From positions 1 through 32,153 of the forward strand of contig DASXTS010000525.1 of assembly GCA_036505275.1 (NCBI GenBank): a stretch of 32,153 nt of DNA. The letters run 5' to 3'. Within the stretch, counting starts at the first letter, position 1; each line of letters starts with the position of its first letter. Below are positions 7,772-15,367 of the stretch, piece by piece. Both the position numbers and the translations under genes were made by a program. Origin of the DNA: DASXTS01 sp036505275 (GTDB taxonomy: Bacteria; Actinomycetota; Actinomycetes; Mycobacteriales; Pseudonocardiaceae). The notes beneath the pieces were generated by a model. That model made no database searches and was not told the DNA's origin. It saw nothing but the letters and a program-made list of their open reading frames with translations.

Positions 7772-8597
7772 AGCCCTCCGGGTCCGGATCGTCGGCCGTC
7801 GGCTGCAGCACGACAGCGTCGGCTCCGGCGTCGGCGAACCGCCCGATGGCATCCGCGACCGCGTTCGCGTCGCCGGCCACCCCGATGCCGGCCGGGTCGC
7901 CGGCCCAACCCCGGACCTCGGCGTCGAGGCGCTCCGCCGCACCCGGCCCAGTGGCTGTGAGCAGGTAGACGGTCAGCGGGTGTGGCCCGGCTAAGCCGGC
8001 ATCGGCACGGCCCTCGTCCACCAGACGCCGAGCCCGCCGCACCCCGTCCGTGGTCGTGCTCGCGGTGAGAACGGTGCCGTCGGCGAGCTCCCCGCATAGC
8101 CGCAGCGAGCGCGGCCCGGTGGCGCCGGCGAGCACGGCCGGCACGGCCGATGGCGGCCAGTCCAGGGCCACATGGTCGAGCCGCAGGTAGCGGCCCTCGG
8201 TGGTGACCTCCTCGCCGCGCAGCAGCGCGCGCAGCACGCGCAGGTACTCGCGCAGCAGCGTGAGCGGAGAGTCCACGGCCGCGCCGACCTGCCGCATCCA
8301 GTCCTGCACGCCGTGCCCGATGCCAACCAGGAACCGGCCGGGGAACAAGCGATGCAGAGTGGCGATCTCCATCGCGGTCAGCGCCACATTGCGCAGCGGC
8401 ACCGGCAACAGGCCGATGCCGACCCGCACCCGCTCGGTCCACGCCATGGCGGCCGCCGCGCTGGCCACGCCGCCCTCCCGGAAACAGTCCTCCCAGAGCC
8501 ACAACTCCTGCAGGCCGGCCCGATCGGCGGCAACGGCGACGTCCCGCAGCCGCTCCGGAGGTAGCTGGGGCAGGAAAACGGCACCCAGCGTGGTCAT
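7728..8597 (-). CDS. LLM-class flavin-dependent oxidoreductase
   Basis: A 289-residue luciferase-like monooxygenase fold protein. Diagnostic parts are the N-terminal strand LGAVFLPQLPPERL, the ELWLWEDCF strand-helix, RVRVGIGLLPVPLRNVALTAMEIATL, GRFLVGIGHGVQDWM and the C-terminal GDANAVADAIGRFADAGADAVVL, all typical of F420- or FMN-dependent enzymes of this family. The native substrate cannot be deduced. In actinomycetes many of these use F420. The ATG at 8597 is chosen because the homologous N-terminus starts there; an extension upstream is open but unlike the family. It is single and converges on the DUF1772 gene. Confidence 0.88.
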   Translation of the reverse strand: MTTLGAVFLPQLPPERLRDVAVAADRAGLQELWLWEDCFREGGVASAAAAMAWTERVRVGIGLLPVPLRNVALTAMEIATLHRLFPGRFLVGIGHGVQDWMRQVGAAVDSPLTLLREYLRVLRALLRGEEVTTEGRYLRLDHVALDWPPSAVPAVLAGATGPRSLRLCGELADGTVLTASTTTDGVRRARRLVDEGRADAGLAGPHPLTVYLLTATGPGAAERLDAEVRGWAGDPAGIGVAGDANAVADAIGRFADAGADAVVLQPTADDPDPEGFIRFVADEVRPLVS

Positions 8598-8771
8598 CGC
8601 GTAGGCCGCCTCGCCGGCCGCTGCGTGGTGTCGCCGCACTTGGTGATCCGCACTGCGCAACGCTATTACAGCAATTCCGCCGTTTGGGGTGCCCCGATCG
8701 GCTGACGGTGCCATCCTTGCGCGCGCAACGTAACAGCTCGCCCGCTCACGCCCAGACCCGGAGAGCTGCCC

Positions 8772-10553
8772 ATGGCACGGCACGCCTCGCACTTGCGACC
8801 GCGGAGCGGCTCTCGCCCGGTTGCGGCGCTCGCCGTGGCCACCGCCCTGGTGGTGGCGGGCTGCGCCGCCGCCCTCCTGCTGTGGAGTTCTCGCCAAGCC
8901 CCCTCGCCCTCCCCAGCCGCGCCACCGCCGTGCGGGACCGCCGTTCGGGTGGTCACCGCGGCGTCGTTCGCGCCGGTGCTGTCCGCCCTGGCACCCGCGC
9001 TCGCCGCCGGCGAGGACTGCGCGCGGCTCGATGTGACGGTCGCCGACGGCCGTGCGGCGGCCGGACGGGTGGCCGAGATCGACGCCGATGTGTGGATTCC
9101 CGACGACTCGGCCTGGGCCGGCGTGGCCGGCGCGACGAAGCTGGCCAAGCCCACCGTCGGCGGCTCCGGCACGGTCGTCGCCACGAGCCCCATCTACTTC
9201 GTCACCGACGCCGCCACCGCCGAGCGGGTGGCCGCGGCCGGCGGCTCGTGGCTCGGCCTGGCCGGGCTGGTCACCGGCGGCTCCGGGGTCAGGATGGTCG
9301 TCCGGGACCCGGCGGGCTCGGGCGACGGCATGGTGGCGGCCGGAGCGTTCGGCGAGGTGGTCTGGGTGGCCTCTGGGATGAACGCATCGTCCGAAGCGCT
9401 CGCGAATGCGCTACCGGCGACCCGCACGGTGCCGGGCACCGCCGCCGCGCTGCCGGCCAAGGACGGCGAGGTGGGCCTGGTCCCGGAGTACGCGCTGCTC
9501 GGCGAGGCGGCGGTCGGGGCACGCGGCCGCACCGTGCTCGCCCCGTCCGACCACACCGCCATCCTGCGCTTCACCTGGCTGCCGACCGCCGACGCGGCGG
9601 CCGATCCGACGATGGCCGCGGCCATGGACCGGGTGCTCCATACCCTCGCTGGCCCGGATGCCGACCAACCGCGCGCGGCGGCGAAGCTGCGTGGGCCGCT
9701 GCGCAACCCGCCTCCCGCGGGCACCGGCGACCCCGGCGCCGGCCAGGGTACCGGTCTGAGCCCCGCCCCCGGTGCCGAACCCGGTGCCGCCCCCGGTGCC
9801 GAGTCCGGTGCCGAGTCCGGTGCCGAGTCTGGCGGGCCGGGCGCCGGGACCGGGGCAGGCCAACTGCCGGCGGTATCGGCCGCCCCATTCGACGTGCTGG
9901 GGCGGCACCACGTCGAGCACGTGTTCGCGACCTGGTACATCGCAGACCGGCGAGCCGACATGCTCGTCGTCGTGGACGTCTCCGGTTCGATGGCGGCACC
10001 GGCACCCGGATCGGGCACGCCACTGATCGACCTGGTGCGGCAGGGCTGCAACCGGGTCGGCGAGTTGTTGCCCGAGGACGCGGAGCTGTCGCTGTGGGAG
10101 TTCGGTTCGCGGCTCAACCCGCCGGTCGACCACCGCGAGCTGCTACCGAGGGCAGCGATGACTGCCGAGCACCGGCAGGCACTGACCGGCGCGACCGGGG
10201 CGCTGGCGGCCCTGCCGACCGGCACCGGCCTGTTCGACACGTTGCTCGCGGCGTACATCTCGGCCAGGGACACCCACCGCGAGGGGCTGCCCAGCCACGT
10301 TGTCCTGTTCACCGACGGCCGCAACGAGGACGACCCTGGCTCGATCTCCGCCGAGCAACTCACCGAACAGCTCCTGGCGGCCCGCGACCCGAATCGGCCG
10401 GTGCAACTCACAGTCCTCTCCTTCGGGCTCACATCGGACACCGACCTGCTGGCCCGGACACTCAAACCCGTCGGCGGCTACGTCCAGAACCTGACCACGG
10501 CGGACCAGGTGCGAGCGGCGTTCATCCACGTTGCCGCGGGCGGCATCCACTGA
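8772..10553 (+). CDS. Secreted substrate-binding / VWA domain fusion protein
   Basis: A 593-residue protein. Residues 17-40 form a hydrophobic export signal with a possible lipobox (VVAGC, Cys31). Residues about 55-310 resemble the type II periplasmic substrate-binding fold (SBP_bac_11: VVTAASFAPVLSALAPAL, DADVWIPDDSAW, GEVGLVPEYAL). A Gly/Pro/Ala/Glu-rich linker (about 315-365) contains PGAESGAESGAESGG from 12-bp DNA repeats. Residues about 395-590 are a von Willebrand A domain with an intact metal site (DVSGS, D402-S406; PTGTGLF; LFTDGRNED). It probably acts outside the membrane and binds a ligand or partner through both domains. There is no transporter next to it. Confidence 0.85.
   Translation: MARHASHLRPRSGSRPVAALAVATALVVAGCAAALLLWSSRQAPSPSPAAPPPCGTAVRVVTAASFAPVLSALAPALAAGEDCARLDVTVADGRAAAGRVAEIDADVWIPDDSAWAGVAGATKLAKPTVGGSGTVVATSPIYFVTDAATAERVAAAGGSWLGLAGLVTGGSGVRMVVRDPAGSGDGMVAAGAFGEVVWVASGMNASSEALANALPATRTVPGTAAALPAKDGEVGLVPEYALLGEAAVGARGRTVLAPSDHTAILRFTWLPTADAAADPTMAAAMDRVLHTLAGPDADQPRAAAKLRGPLRNPPPAGTGDPGAGQGTGLSPAPGAEPGAAPGAESGAESGAESGGPGAGTGAGQLPAVSAAPFDVLGRHHVEHVFATWYIADRRADMLVVVDVSGSMAAPAPGSGTPLIDLVRQGCNRVGELLPEDAELSLWEFGSRLNPPVDHRELLPRAAMTAEHRQALTGATGALAALPTGTGLFDTLLAAYISARDTHREGLPSHVVLFTDGRNEDDPGSISAEQLTEQLLAARDPNRPVQLTVLSFGLTSDTDLLARTLKPVGGYVQNLTTADQVRAAFIHVAAGGIH
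9771..9832 (+). repeat. 12-bp coding tandem repeat in the linker of the VWA protein
   Basis: About five units of a CCCGGTGCCGAx-like 12-mer (CCGGTGCCGAGT in the last three) encode the PGAx/SGAE linker. The unit resembles the 12-mer in the ligase gene at 20691, though in a different codon setting. Confidence 0.7.
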
Positions 10554-10573
10554 CCTGCGGTCTGATCGGCGCG

Positions 10574-10579
10574 TACGGT
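10574..10579 (+). promoter_or_regulatory. -10 hexamer, leaderless VOC gene
   Basis: TACGGT ends 6 nt before ATG 10586. Confidence 0.5.
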
Positions 10580-10585
10580 CGCGGC

Positions 10586-11023
10586 ATGGCGATGAGGTGG
10601 CAGGTGACGATCGACTGCGCCGAGCCGGCGAAGCTGGCGCATTTCTGGGCGCTGGCCCTTGGGTACGAGCGGGAACCACCGCCACCGGGGTTCGGGTCCT
10701 GGCAGGAGTGGTGCGAGCACCACGGCATGCCGCCGGAAGAGGTCGACGAGGGGGCCTCACTGATCGACCCGGCCGGCGTCGGCGCGCGGCTGTTCTTCCA
10801 GCGGGTGCCCGAGCCGAAGGTGACGAAAAATCGGCTGCACCTCGACCTGCTGGTCGGGGCGGGCACGGATGCGCCGGCGGAGCAGCGCTGGGCGCGGGTG
10901 ACCGAGACGGTCGACCGGCTCCGCGCGGCCGGTGCCACCGTGGTTCACCAGGACGAGTGGCAGGACCGGCCGCACCATGTAGTGATGGCCGACCCAGAGG
11001 GCAACGAGTTCTGCGTGGTGTGA
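10586..11023 (+). CDS. VOC-family (glyoxalase-like) protein
   Basis: A 145-residue protein of the glyoxalase_6 type. It begins MAMRWQVTIDCAEPAKLAHF, typical of the first beta-alpha unit, and continues with ALGYEREPPPPG, RLFFQRVPEPKVTKNRLHLDL and the closing VVMADPEGNEFCVV. In this family HLDL and the terminal NEF(C) supply possible metal ligands. No substrate can be named. The ATG follows TACGGT by 6 nt, so the transcript is probably leaderless. It is 32 bp downstream of the VWA gene but has its own promoter. Confidence 0.82.
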   Translation: MAMRWQVTIDCAEPAKLAHFWALALGYEREPPPPGFGSWQEWCEHHGMPPEEVDEGASLIDPAGVGARLFFQRVPEPKVTKNRLHLDLLVGAGTDAPAEQRWARVTETVDRLRAAGATVVHQDEWQDRPHHVVMADPEGNEFCVV

Positions 11024-11052
11024 CGTGGCCTGACCTCCCACTAGACAGCGGG

Positions 11053-11082
11053 TTGACATGTAGCCACTTGGCTGCCTATTTT
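11053..11082 (+). promoter_or_regulatory. Promoter of the ArsR-SRPBCC gene
   Basis: TTGACA (11053-11058), an 18-bp spacer and TATTTT (11077-11082) form the clearest sigma-70-type promoter in the window. The expected start is near 11089. Operator 1 lies in the spacer and operator 2 just downstream of the start. Confidence 0.7.
11060..11075. promoter_or_regulatory. ArsR-type operator 1
   Basis: GTAGCC-ACTT-GGCTGC, an inverted repeat with one mismatch, placed between the -35 and -10. Winged-helix ArsR proteins bind such sites, so autorepression is likely. Confidence 0.65.
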
Positions 11083-11092
11083 GGGGCAATAT

Positions 11093-11108
11093 GCAGCCCG
11101 TTAGCTGC
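11093..11108. promoter_or_regulatory. ArsR-type operator 2
   Basis: GCAGCC-CGTT-AGCTGC repeats the operator 1 pattern. The centres of the two sites are 33 bp apart, about three helical turns, so two dimers would bind the same face of the DNA. Confidence 0.6.
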
Positions 11109-11135
11109 GTATTTGGTAACGGGATGGCTTGATCC

Positions 11136-11930
11136 ATGGACGAGGTGTTCAAGGCACTGGCCGACCCCAGCCGCCGGCGACTGCTCGACAGCCTGAATGC
11201 CCGCAACGGGCAGAGCCTGCGGGAGCTGTGCGCCGGGCTGGATATGGCCAGGCAGTCGGTCAGCAAGCACCTCGCGGTGCTGGAAGCGGCCGGTCTGGTC
11301 ACCACCATGCGGCGGGGCCGGGAGAAGCTGCACTACCTCAACGCCGCGCCGATCAACGCCATCGCCGAGCGCTGGATCAACCGGTACGACCGCGACCGGG
11401 CCAGCGCGCTGGCCGACCTGACGACGGCATTGGAGCAGGACCCGATGAGCAGAACAGCGTTCGTCTACACCACGTACATCAACACCACCCCAGAACGGCT
11501 CTGGCGGGCGTTGACCGATCCCGCCTTCACCCGGCGCTACTGGGGGGTTGCCTTCGACACCGACTGGAAGAAGGGCTCGACGATGACGTGGGAGCAGGAC
11601 GGAGTGACGATCGCCGATCCGGCGCAGGTCGTTCTCGAGTCCGAGCCCGGCTGCCGCCTGGCCTACACCTGGCATACGTTCACGCCGGCCTTCGCCGCGA
11701 CCGTCGGGCTGACCGGCGAGGTCCTCGCCACGATCGCGGCCGAGCGCCGGTCCAGGGTCACCTTCGAGATCGAAGCGCACGGGCAGCTGGTCAAGCTGAC
11801 CGTGGTGCACGACGACTTCGAGCCGGGCAGCGCCGTGCTGGAAATGGTCAGCGGGGGCTGGCCGCAGCTGTTGTCCAACCTCAAGACCCTGCTCGAGACC
11901 GGCGGCACCCTGCCGCAGCAGGGACGGTGA
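11136..11930 (+). CDS. ArsR-family repressor fused to SRPBCC (AHSA1-like) domain
   Basis: A 264-residue fusion. Residues 1-90 are an ArsR winged helix (FKALADPSRRRLLDSL; recognition helix ARQSVSKHLAVLEAAGLV; wing MRRGREKLHYL). It lacks the CxC metal-binding motif of metal sensors. Residues about 103-260 are an SRPBCC hydrophobic-pocket domain (VYTTYINTTPERLWRALTDP, RYWGVAFDTDWKKGSTMTW, VTFEIEAHGQLVKLTVVHDDFE, GGWPQLLSNLKTLLETG). Usually these are separate neighbouring genes; here they are one polypeptide, so the pocket could be the ligand sensor of the repressor. Two matching operators overlap its promoter, which implies autoregulation. Downstream, a strong hairpin ends the unit. Confidence 0.9.
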   Translation: MDEVFKALADPSRRRLLDSLNARNGQSLRELCAGLDMARQSVSKHLAVLEAAGLVTTMRRGREKLHYLNAAPINAIAERWINRYDRDRASALADLTTALEQDPMSRTAFVYTTYINTTPERLWRALTDPAFTRRYWGVAFDTDWKKGSTMTWEQDGVTIADPAQVVLESEPGCRLAYTWHTFTPAFAATVGLTGEVLATIAAERRSRVTFEIEAHGQLVKLTVVHDDFEPGSAVLEMVSGGWPQLLSNLKTLLETGGTLPQQGR

Positions 11931-12028
11931 CGTGTCCGTGAACGATCGGCGACGCCGCGGTGATGGCCCCACCCGGAGCATGGGGCCCTAGGGCGCGGCG
12001 GGTCGAGGGGTGGCTCGCTTCGCTCGCC

Positions 12029-12070
12029 CGTGAGTGGCAAATGGTGCTCCAACACCATTTGCCACTCACG
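12029..12070. terminator. Perfect 18-bp hairpin between convergent genes
   Basis: The arms CGTGAGTGGCAAATGGTG and its exact complement enclose a 6-nt loop (CTCCAA). It lies between the ArsR-SRPBCC gene and the convergent ppk2 gene, where a bidirectional terminator or an RNA-end stabiliser would fit. There is no U-run. The perfect pairing could also mark a dispersed genomic repeat. Confidence 0.6.
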
Positions 12071-12109
12071 ACTTGTCCACAAGGTGTGGCGCTGGGGGGC
12101 GCCCGCCGA

Positions 12110-12975
12110 TCAGCTCAACGGATCAGCGGTCAAGAGCCTTTCCCGCTCGGCGGCCACGTCGAAGTCGGCCTCCGGGAAGCGCGGCCCCAGCTCGCGCAGC
12201 GTCTCCAGCAGGATCCGGGCCACCGCCCAGTTGCGGTACCACTTGCGGTCGCCGGGCACCACATACCAGGGCGCGGCCGGCGTGCCGCAGCGCTGCAGCG
12301 CGTCGGCGTAGGCCCGCATGTAGTCGCTCCACCCGGCCCGGACGTCGAGGTCGTCCGGTTGTGCTTCCAGTGCTTGTCGGGGTTGTCCAGCCGGGCCAGT
12401 AGCCGGGCACGCTGCTCCTCCGGCGAGATGTGCAGGAAGCACTTGACCAGGGTCACGCCGCTGGCCACCAGCTCGTCCTCGAAATCGTTGATCTCGTCGT
12501 ACCGGCCGTGCCACTGCGCCTCCGGCACGAGCCCCGTGACGCGCACCACCAGCACGTCCTCGTAGTGCGAGCGGTCGAACACGCCGATGATTCCCGGCGC
12601 CGGCACCTGCCGGCGGATCCGCCACAGGAAATGGTGCGACAGCTCCTCCGGCGTCGGCTTCTTGAACGACGCGATGTGCAGGCCCTGCGGGTTGAGCATG
12701 CCGGCGACGTGCCGGATCGTGCCGCCCTTGCCAGAGGTGTCCATGCCCTGCAGCACGAGCAGCACCCGGCGCTGGCCGCCCGCGGCGACGCCGTCCGCAT
12801 AGAGCGCCTCCTGCAGGCGGTCCAGCTCGGGGGCGACCCTGGTCATGTCCGCGGCCGCCCTGCCCTTCGACGTCGGCCCCACCGGGATGGCCGCCGGGTC
12901 GATCCGGCTGGGGTCCGCCGGTGCGCCAGGCGGCCGCCGCAGCGCCGCGCGCACCGACGCGTGCTCGCTCGTCAC
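12110..12975 (-). pseudogene. ppk2: Polyphosphate kinase 2 family gene with a 1-bp frameshift
   Basis: The frame from GTG 12975 encodes 206 residues with PPK2 hallmarks: Walker A GMDTSGKGG (77-85), the lid-like FKKPTPEELSHHFLWR and the Walker B-type FDRSHYEDVLVVRV (about 133-146). After KHWKHN the reading shifts. The rest of the family sequence (PDDLDVRAGWSDYMRAYADAL, APWYVVPGDRKWYRNWAVA, to ADPLS) lies in another frame and ends at 12110. One extra C near 12357 would restore an intact protein of about 288 residues. PPK2 enzymes transfer phosphate between polyphosphate and nucleotides. Either the gene is recently inactivated or there is a sequencing error in a short C-run. The start follows TAGGCT by 8 nt. 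Confidence 0.85.
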
Positions 12976-12983
12976 GAGCCACG

Positions 12984-12989
12984 AGCCTA
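12984..12989 (-). promoter_or_regulatory. -10 hexamer, ppk2 (leaderless)
   Basis: TAGGCT on the minus strand ends 8 nt before GTG 12975. Confidence 0.45.
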
Positions 12990-13036
12990 GATCACGGCCA
13001 CGGCTCGCGGTTGGAAACGAATCGCCCGTCCACGGG

Positions 13037-13077
13037 GCACACCGCGCAACAAAGCCATGCATGGCGCAACGGTGTGC
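13037..13077. promoter_or_regulatory. Nested dyad upstream of rocD
   Basis: Outer arms GCACACCG (13037-13044) and CGGTGTGC (13070-13077) enclose the perfect 12-bp palindrome GCCATGCATGGC (13054-13065). It sits between the divergent ppk2 and rocD promoters, so it could be a regulator site for arginine/ornithine catabolism. No regulator is identified. Confidence 0.45.
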
Positions 13078-13088
13078 GGATGAAACCG

Positions 13089-13115
13089 CCACCAATGTCC
13101 ACCTAACCTTGGTGG
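13089..13115 (+). promoter_or_regulatory. rocD -10 region within an inverted repeat
   Basis: TAACCT (13104-13109) ends 7 nt before ATG 13117, consistent with a leaderless transcript. Arms CCACCAA (13089-13095) and TTGGTGG (13109-13115) flank and touch this hexamer, so a protein bound here would block the promoter. Confidence 0.5.
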
Positions 13116-13116
13116 C

Positions 13117-14352
13117 ATGACGGTCACCGACATCGGCACACACACCAGCAGGGGCGTCACCGCGGACTACATCGCCCTGGACGAGGCGTGGAGCACGCAC
13201 AACTACCACCCGCTCCCGGTGGTGATCGCGTCCGCCGACGGCGCCTGGGTGACCGATGTGGACGGCCGGCACTACCTGGACTTCCTCTCCGGCTACTCCG
13301 CGCTCAACTTCGGCCACCGGCATCCGGAGCTGGTCGCCGCGGCGGTCGAGCAGCTCGGCAGGGTGACGCTGACCAGCCGGGCGTTCCACCACGACCAGCT
13401 CGGGCTGTTCTGTCGCGAGCTGGCGGAGCTCACCGCCACCGAGATGGTGCTGCCGATGAACTCCGGTGCCGAGGCCGTCGAGTCCGCGATCAAGGTGGCG
13501 CGTAAGTGGGCCTACCGGGTCAAGGGCGTGCCGCACAACACCGCGCAGATAATTGTGTGCGGCTCGAACTTCCACGGCCGCACCACGACGATCATCTCCT
13601 TCTCCAGCGACCCGGTGGCGCACGCGGACTACGGTCCGTACACGCCCGGCTTCGTGATGGTGAAATACGGCGACGCCCAGGCCCTGGCCGCGGCCATCAC
13701 GCCGCGGACGGCCGCGGTGCTGATCGAGCCGATCCAAGGCGAGGCCGGGGTGATCGTGCCACCGGCCGGCTACCTGGCCGAGGTGCGGCGGCTGTGCGAC
13801 GAGAACGGCGTACTGCTGATCGCGGACGAGATCCAGTCCGGGCTCGGCCGCACCGGCGCCCTGCTGGCGCTGGACCAAGAGGGCGTGCGGGCCGACCTGT
13901 ACACGCTGGGCAAGGCACTTGGCGGCGGCATCGTGCCGGTGTCCGCCGTGATCGGCTCGCGGGCCGTGCTCGGCGTCCTGCGCCCCGGCGAGCACGGCTC
14001 GACGTTCGGCGGCAACCCGCTGGCGTGCGCGGTCGGCCGGGCGGTGATCCGGCTGCTGGCCACCGGCGAGCCGCAGGCCCGTTCGGCCGAGCTCGGCCGG
14101 CACCTGCACGAGCGGCTCGGCGTGCTGGTCGGGCGCGGGGTGGCCGAGGTGCGGGGCCGCGGCCTGTGGGCCGGCGTGGAGATCAGCCCGGGCGGCCCGA
14201 CCGGCCGGGAGGCGTCCGAGGCGCTGATGCGGCGTGGGGTGCTGTGCAAGGAGACCCAGGACACCACGCTGCGGGTCGCTCCCCCGCTGGTGATCGACCG
14301 CAACGACCTCGACCGCGGCATCGACGCGATCATCGAGGTACTCGGCCGCTAA
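13117..14352 (+). CDS. rocD: Ornithine aminotransferase
   Basis: A 411-residue class III PLP-dependent aminotransferase. It has HNYHPLPVVI near the N-terminus, the substrate-side GYSALNFGHRHPEL, NSGAEAVESAIKVARKW, NFHGRT, the PLP-binding Asp in LIADEIQSGLGRTG, and the Schiff-base Lys in YTLGKALGGGIVPVSA. The closing STFGGNPLACAVG is also conserved. The HNYHPLPVV and YSALNFGH motifs separate ornithine delta-aminotransferase from acetylornithine enzymes. It converts ornithine and 2-oxoglutarate to glutamate semialdehyde and glutamate. The downstream AraC-type regulator starts 9 bp after the stop and may be linked in function. Confidence 0.93.
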   Translation: MTVTDIGTHTSRGVTADYIALDEAWSTHNYHPLPVVIASADGAWVTDVDGRHYLDFLSGYSALNFGHRHPELVAAAVEQLGRVTLTSRAFHHDQLGLFCRELAELTATEMVLPMNSGAEAVESAIKVARKWAYRVKGVPHNTAQIIVCGSNFHGRTTTIISFSSDPVAHADYGPYTPGFVMVKYGDAQALAAAITPRTAAVLIEPIQGEAGVIVPPAGYLAEVRRLCDENGVLLIADEIQSGLGRTGALLALDQEGVRADLYTLGKALGGGIVPVSAVIGSRAVLGVLRPGEHGSTFGGNPLACAVGRAVIRLLATGEPQARSAELGRHLHERLGVLVGRGVAEVRGRGLWAGVEISPGGPTGREASEALMRRGVLCKETQDTTLRVAPPLVIDRNDLDRGIDAIIEVLGR

Positions 14353-14355
14353 GGT
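14350..14355 (+). promoter_or_regulatory. -10 hexamer, AraC-type regulator (leaderless)
   Basis: TAAGGT, which includes the rocD stop codon, ends 6 nt before GTG 14362. The regulator could therefore be transcribed separately from rocD. Confidence 0.45.
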
Positions 14356-14361
14356 GCTGTG

Positions 14362-14802
14362 GTGACCCGCATGGTGCCGGTCGACCTGCTGCCGCACCTG
14401 CGGCGGGCTCGCGACCACATCGACCGGCACTACGAACTGCCACTGGACCTCGACGAGCTCGCCAGGGTGGCGTGCGTGTCGAAGTACCACTTCGTGCGGT
14501 GCTTCGAGGCGACCTATGGCGAAACGCCGATCCGGTACCTGACCCGGCGCCGGGTCGAACGGGCGCAGGACCTGCTGCGGTCGGCGAACCTCACGGTGAC
14601 CGAGATCTGCATGATGGTCGGCTTCGCCAGCCTCGGGTCGTTCTCCTCGCGGTTCACTCAGCTCGTCGGCGAGAGCCCGACGGCGTACCGGGACCGGTGG
14701 GCGGCACGCGGCGGGCCGCGCGTGCCGGGCTGCTACCTGTTCATGCGCGGGCCGCTGGACCTTGCCCGCATCGAGGGCGCGCGTCGAGGGCGCGCAATTT
14801 GA
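14362..14802 (+). CDS. Short AraC/XylS-family transcriptional regulator
   Basis: A 146-residue protein that is nearly all DNA-binding domain. The first helix-turn-helix is DLDELARVACVSKYHFVRCFEATYGETPIRYL and the second VTEICMMVGFASLGSFSSRFTQLVGESPTAYR; the family signature lies in the second. The usual N-terminal ligand domain is absent, and a C-terminal tail of about 30 residues (CYLFMRGPLDLARIEGARRG) may replace it. GTG 14362 is preferred to GTG 14359 because of the spacing to TAAGGT. The tail and the following VOC gene recur as neighbours in actinomycetes, so it may regulate that gene; this is from memory and not certain. Confidence 0.85.
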   Translation: MTRMVPVDLLPHLRRARDHIDRHYELPLDLDELARVACVSKYHFVRCFEATYGETPIRYLTRRRVERAQDLLRSANLTVTEICMMVGFASLGSFSSRFTQLVGESPTAYRDRWAARGGPRVPGCYLFMRGPLDLARIEGARRGRAI

Positions 14803-14830
14803 GAGAAGCCGCCGCCCGGTGCCCCCGTCC

Positions 14831-14836
14831 TAGGCT
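14831..14836 (+). promoter_or_regulatory. -10 hexamer, second VOC gene (leaderless)
   Basis: TAGGCT ends 6 nt before ATG 14843. Confidence 0.55.
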
Positions 14837-14842
14837 TGTCGC

Positions 14843-15271
14843 ATGATCACCAACGTTTCCCTGGTCACGGTGTACTGCCTCGACCAGGACCAATCCCGCG
14901 ATTTCTACGTAGACGCCCTGGGCTTCCAGACCCGCTCGGACGTCACCATGGGCGACGGCTTCCGCTGGGTCACCGTTTGCCACCCGGACCGGCCCGAGCT
15001 GGAGATCACCCTGATGGTGCCGGGACCACCGCTGGACCCGGACGCCGCCGACTTCATCCGACGCGAGCTCGGCAAGGGCCAGCTGGGCGGCCTCGGCCTG
15101 CGGGTCGACGACTGCCACAAGACGTACGAGGACCTGACTGCCAAGGGCGTGGAGTTCGTCCAGGAGCCGTCGGACCGCCCGTACGGCATCGAGGCCGTCA
15201 TGCGCGACAACTCGGGCAACTGGCTGGTGCTGGTCGAGCCCAAGGAGTACACGGCGGCCGACTTCGCCTGA
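14843..15271 (+). CDS. VOC-family (glyoxalase/extradiol dioxygenase fold) protein
   Basis: A 142-residue protein with the paired beta-alpha-beta-beta-beta modules of the VOC fold: ITNVSLVTVYCLDQDQSRDFYVDALGFQ, then GFRWVTVCHPDRPELEITLM, GLGLRVDDCHKTYEDLTAKGVEF and the end VMRDNSGNWLVLVEPKEY. Most homologues are of unknown substrate; some act in antibiotic binding. The leaderless promoter and its place 40 bp behind the AraC-type gene suggest the two are a small functional unit. Confidence 0.85.
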   Translation: MITNVSLVTVYCLDQDQSRDFYVDALGFQTRSDVTMGDGFRWVTVCHPDRPELEITLMVPGPPLDPDAADFIRRELGKGQLGGLGLRVDDCHKTYEDLTAKGVEFVQEPSDRPYGIEAVMRDNSGNWLVLVEPKEYTAADFA

Positions 15272-15338
15272 CGCGCGGCGCGGCCGGGACGTCAGCCGGA
15301 TGGACGAAGAGCGCGTTGTCGATCATCTTCTAGCGTGA

Positions 15339-15363
15339 CTCCTTCGAGGGACACTCGAAGGAG
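15339..15363 (+). promoter_or_regulatory. Hairpin that covers the ribosome site of the subtilase gene
   Basis: CTCCTTCGAG-GGACA-CTCGAAGGAG has perfect 10-bp arms. The right arm contains most of the Shine-Dalgarno sequence AAGGAGG (15358-15364) for the start at 15368 or 15371. TAGCGT at 15331 resembles a -10 and would start the RNA inside the left arm, so whether the whole hairpin is transcribed is open. Confidence 0.55.
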
Positions 15364-15367
15364 GTCA

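Noticed and set aside
8684..11023. Long plus-strand frame of 779 codons
   Set aside because: Most of it is an out-of-frame reading of the VWA gene; only the last 145 codons are the VOC protein.
12130..14490. Very long minus-strand open frame of 786 codons
   Set aside because: Its upstream two thirds is antisense to rocD; only the final part is the ppk2 N-terminal frame.
15335..15367. GTG 15335 as the subtilase start
   Set aside because: It lies within the -10-like hexamer and hairpin, and the strong ribosome site at 15358-15364 serves the later start.
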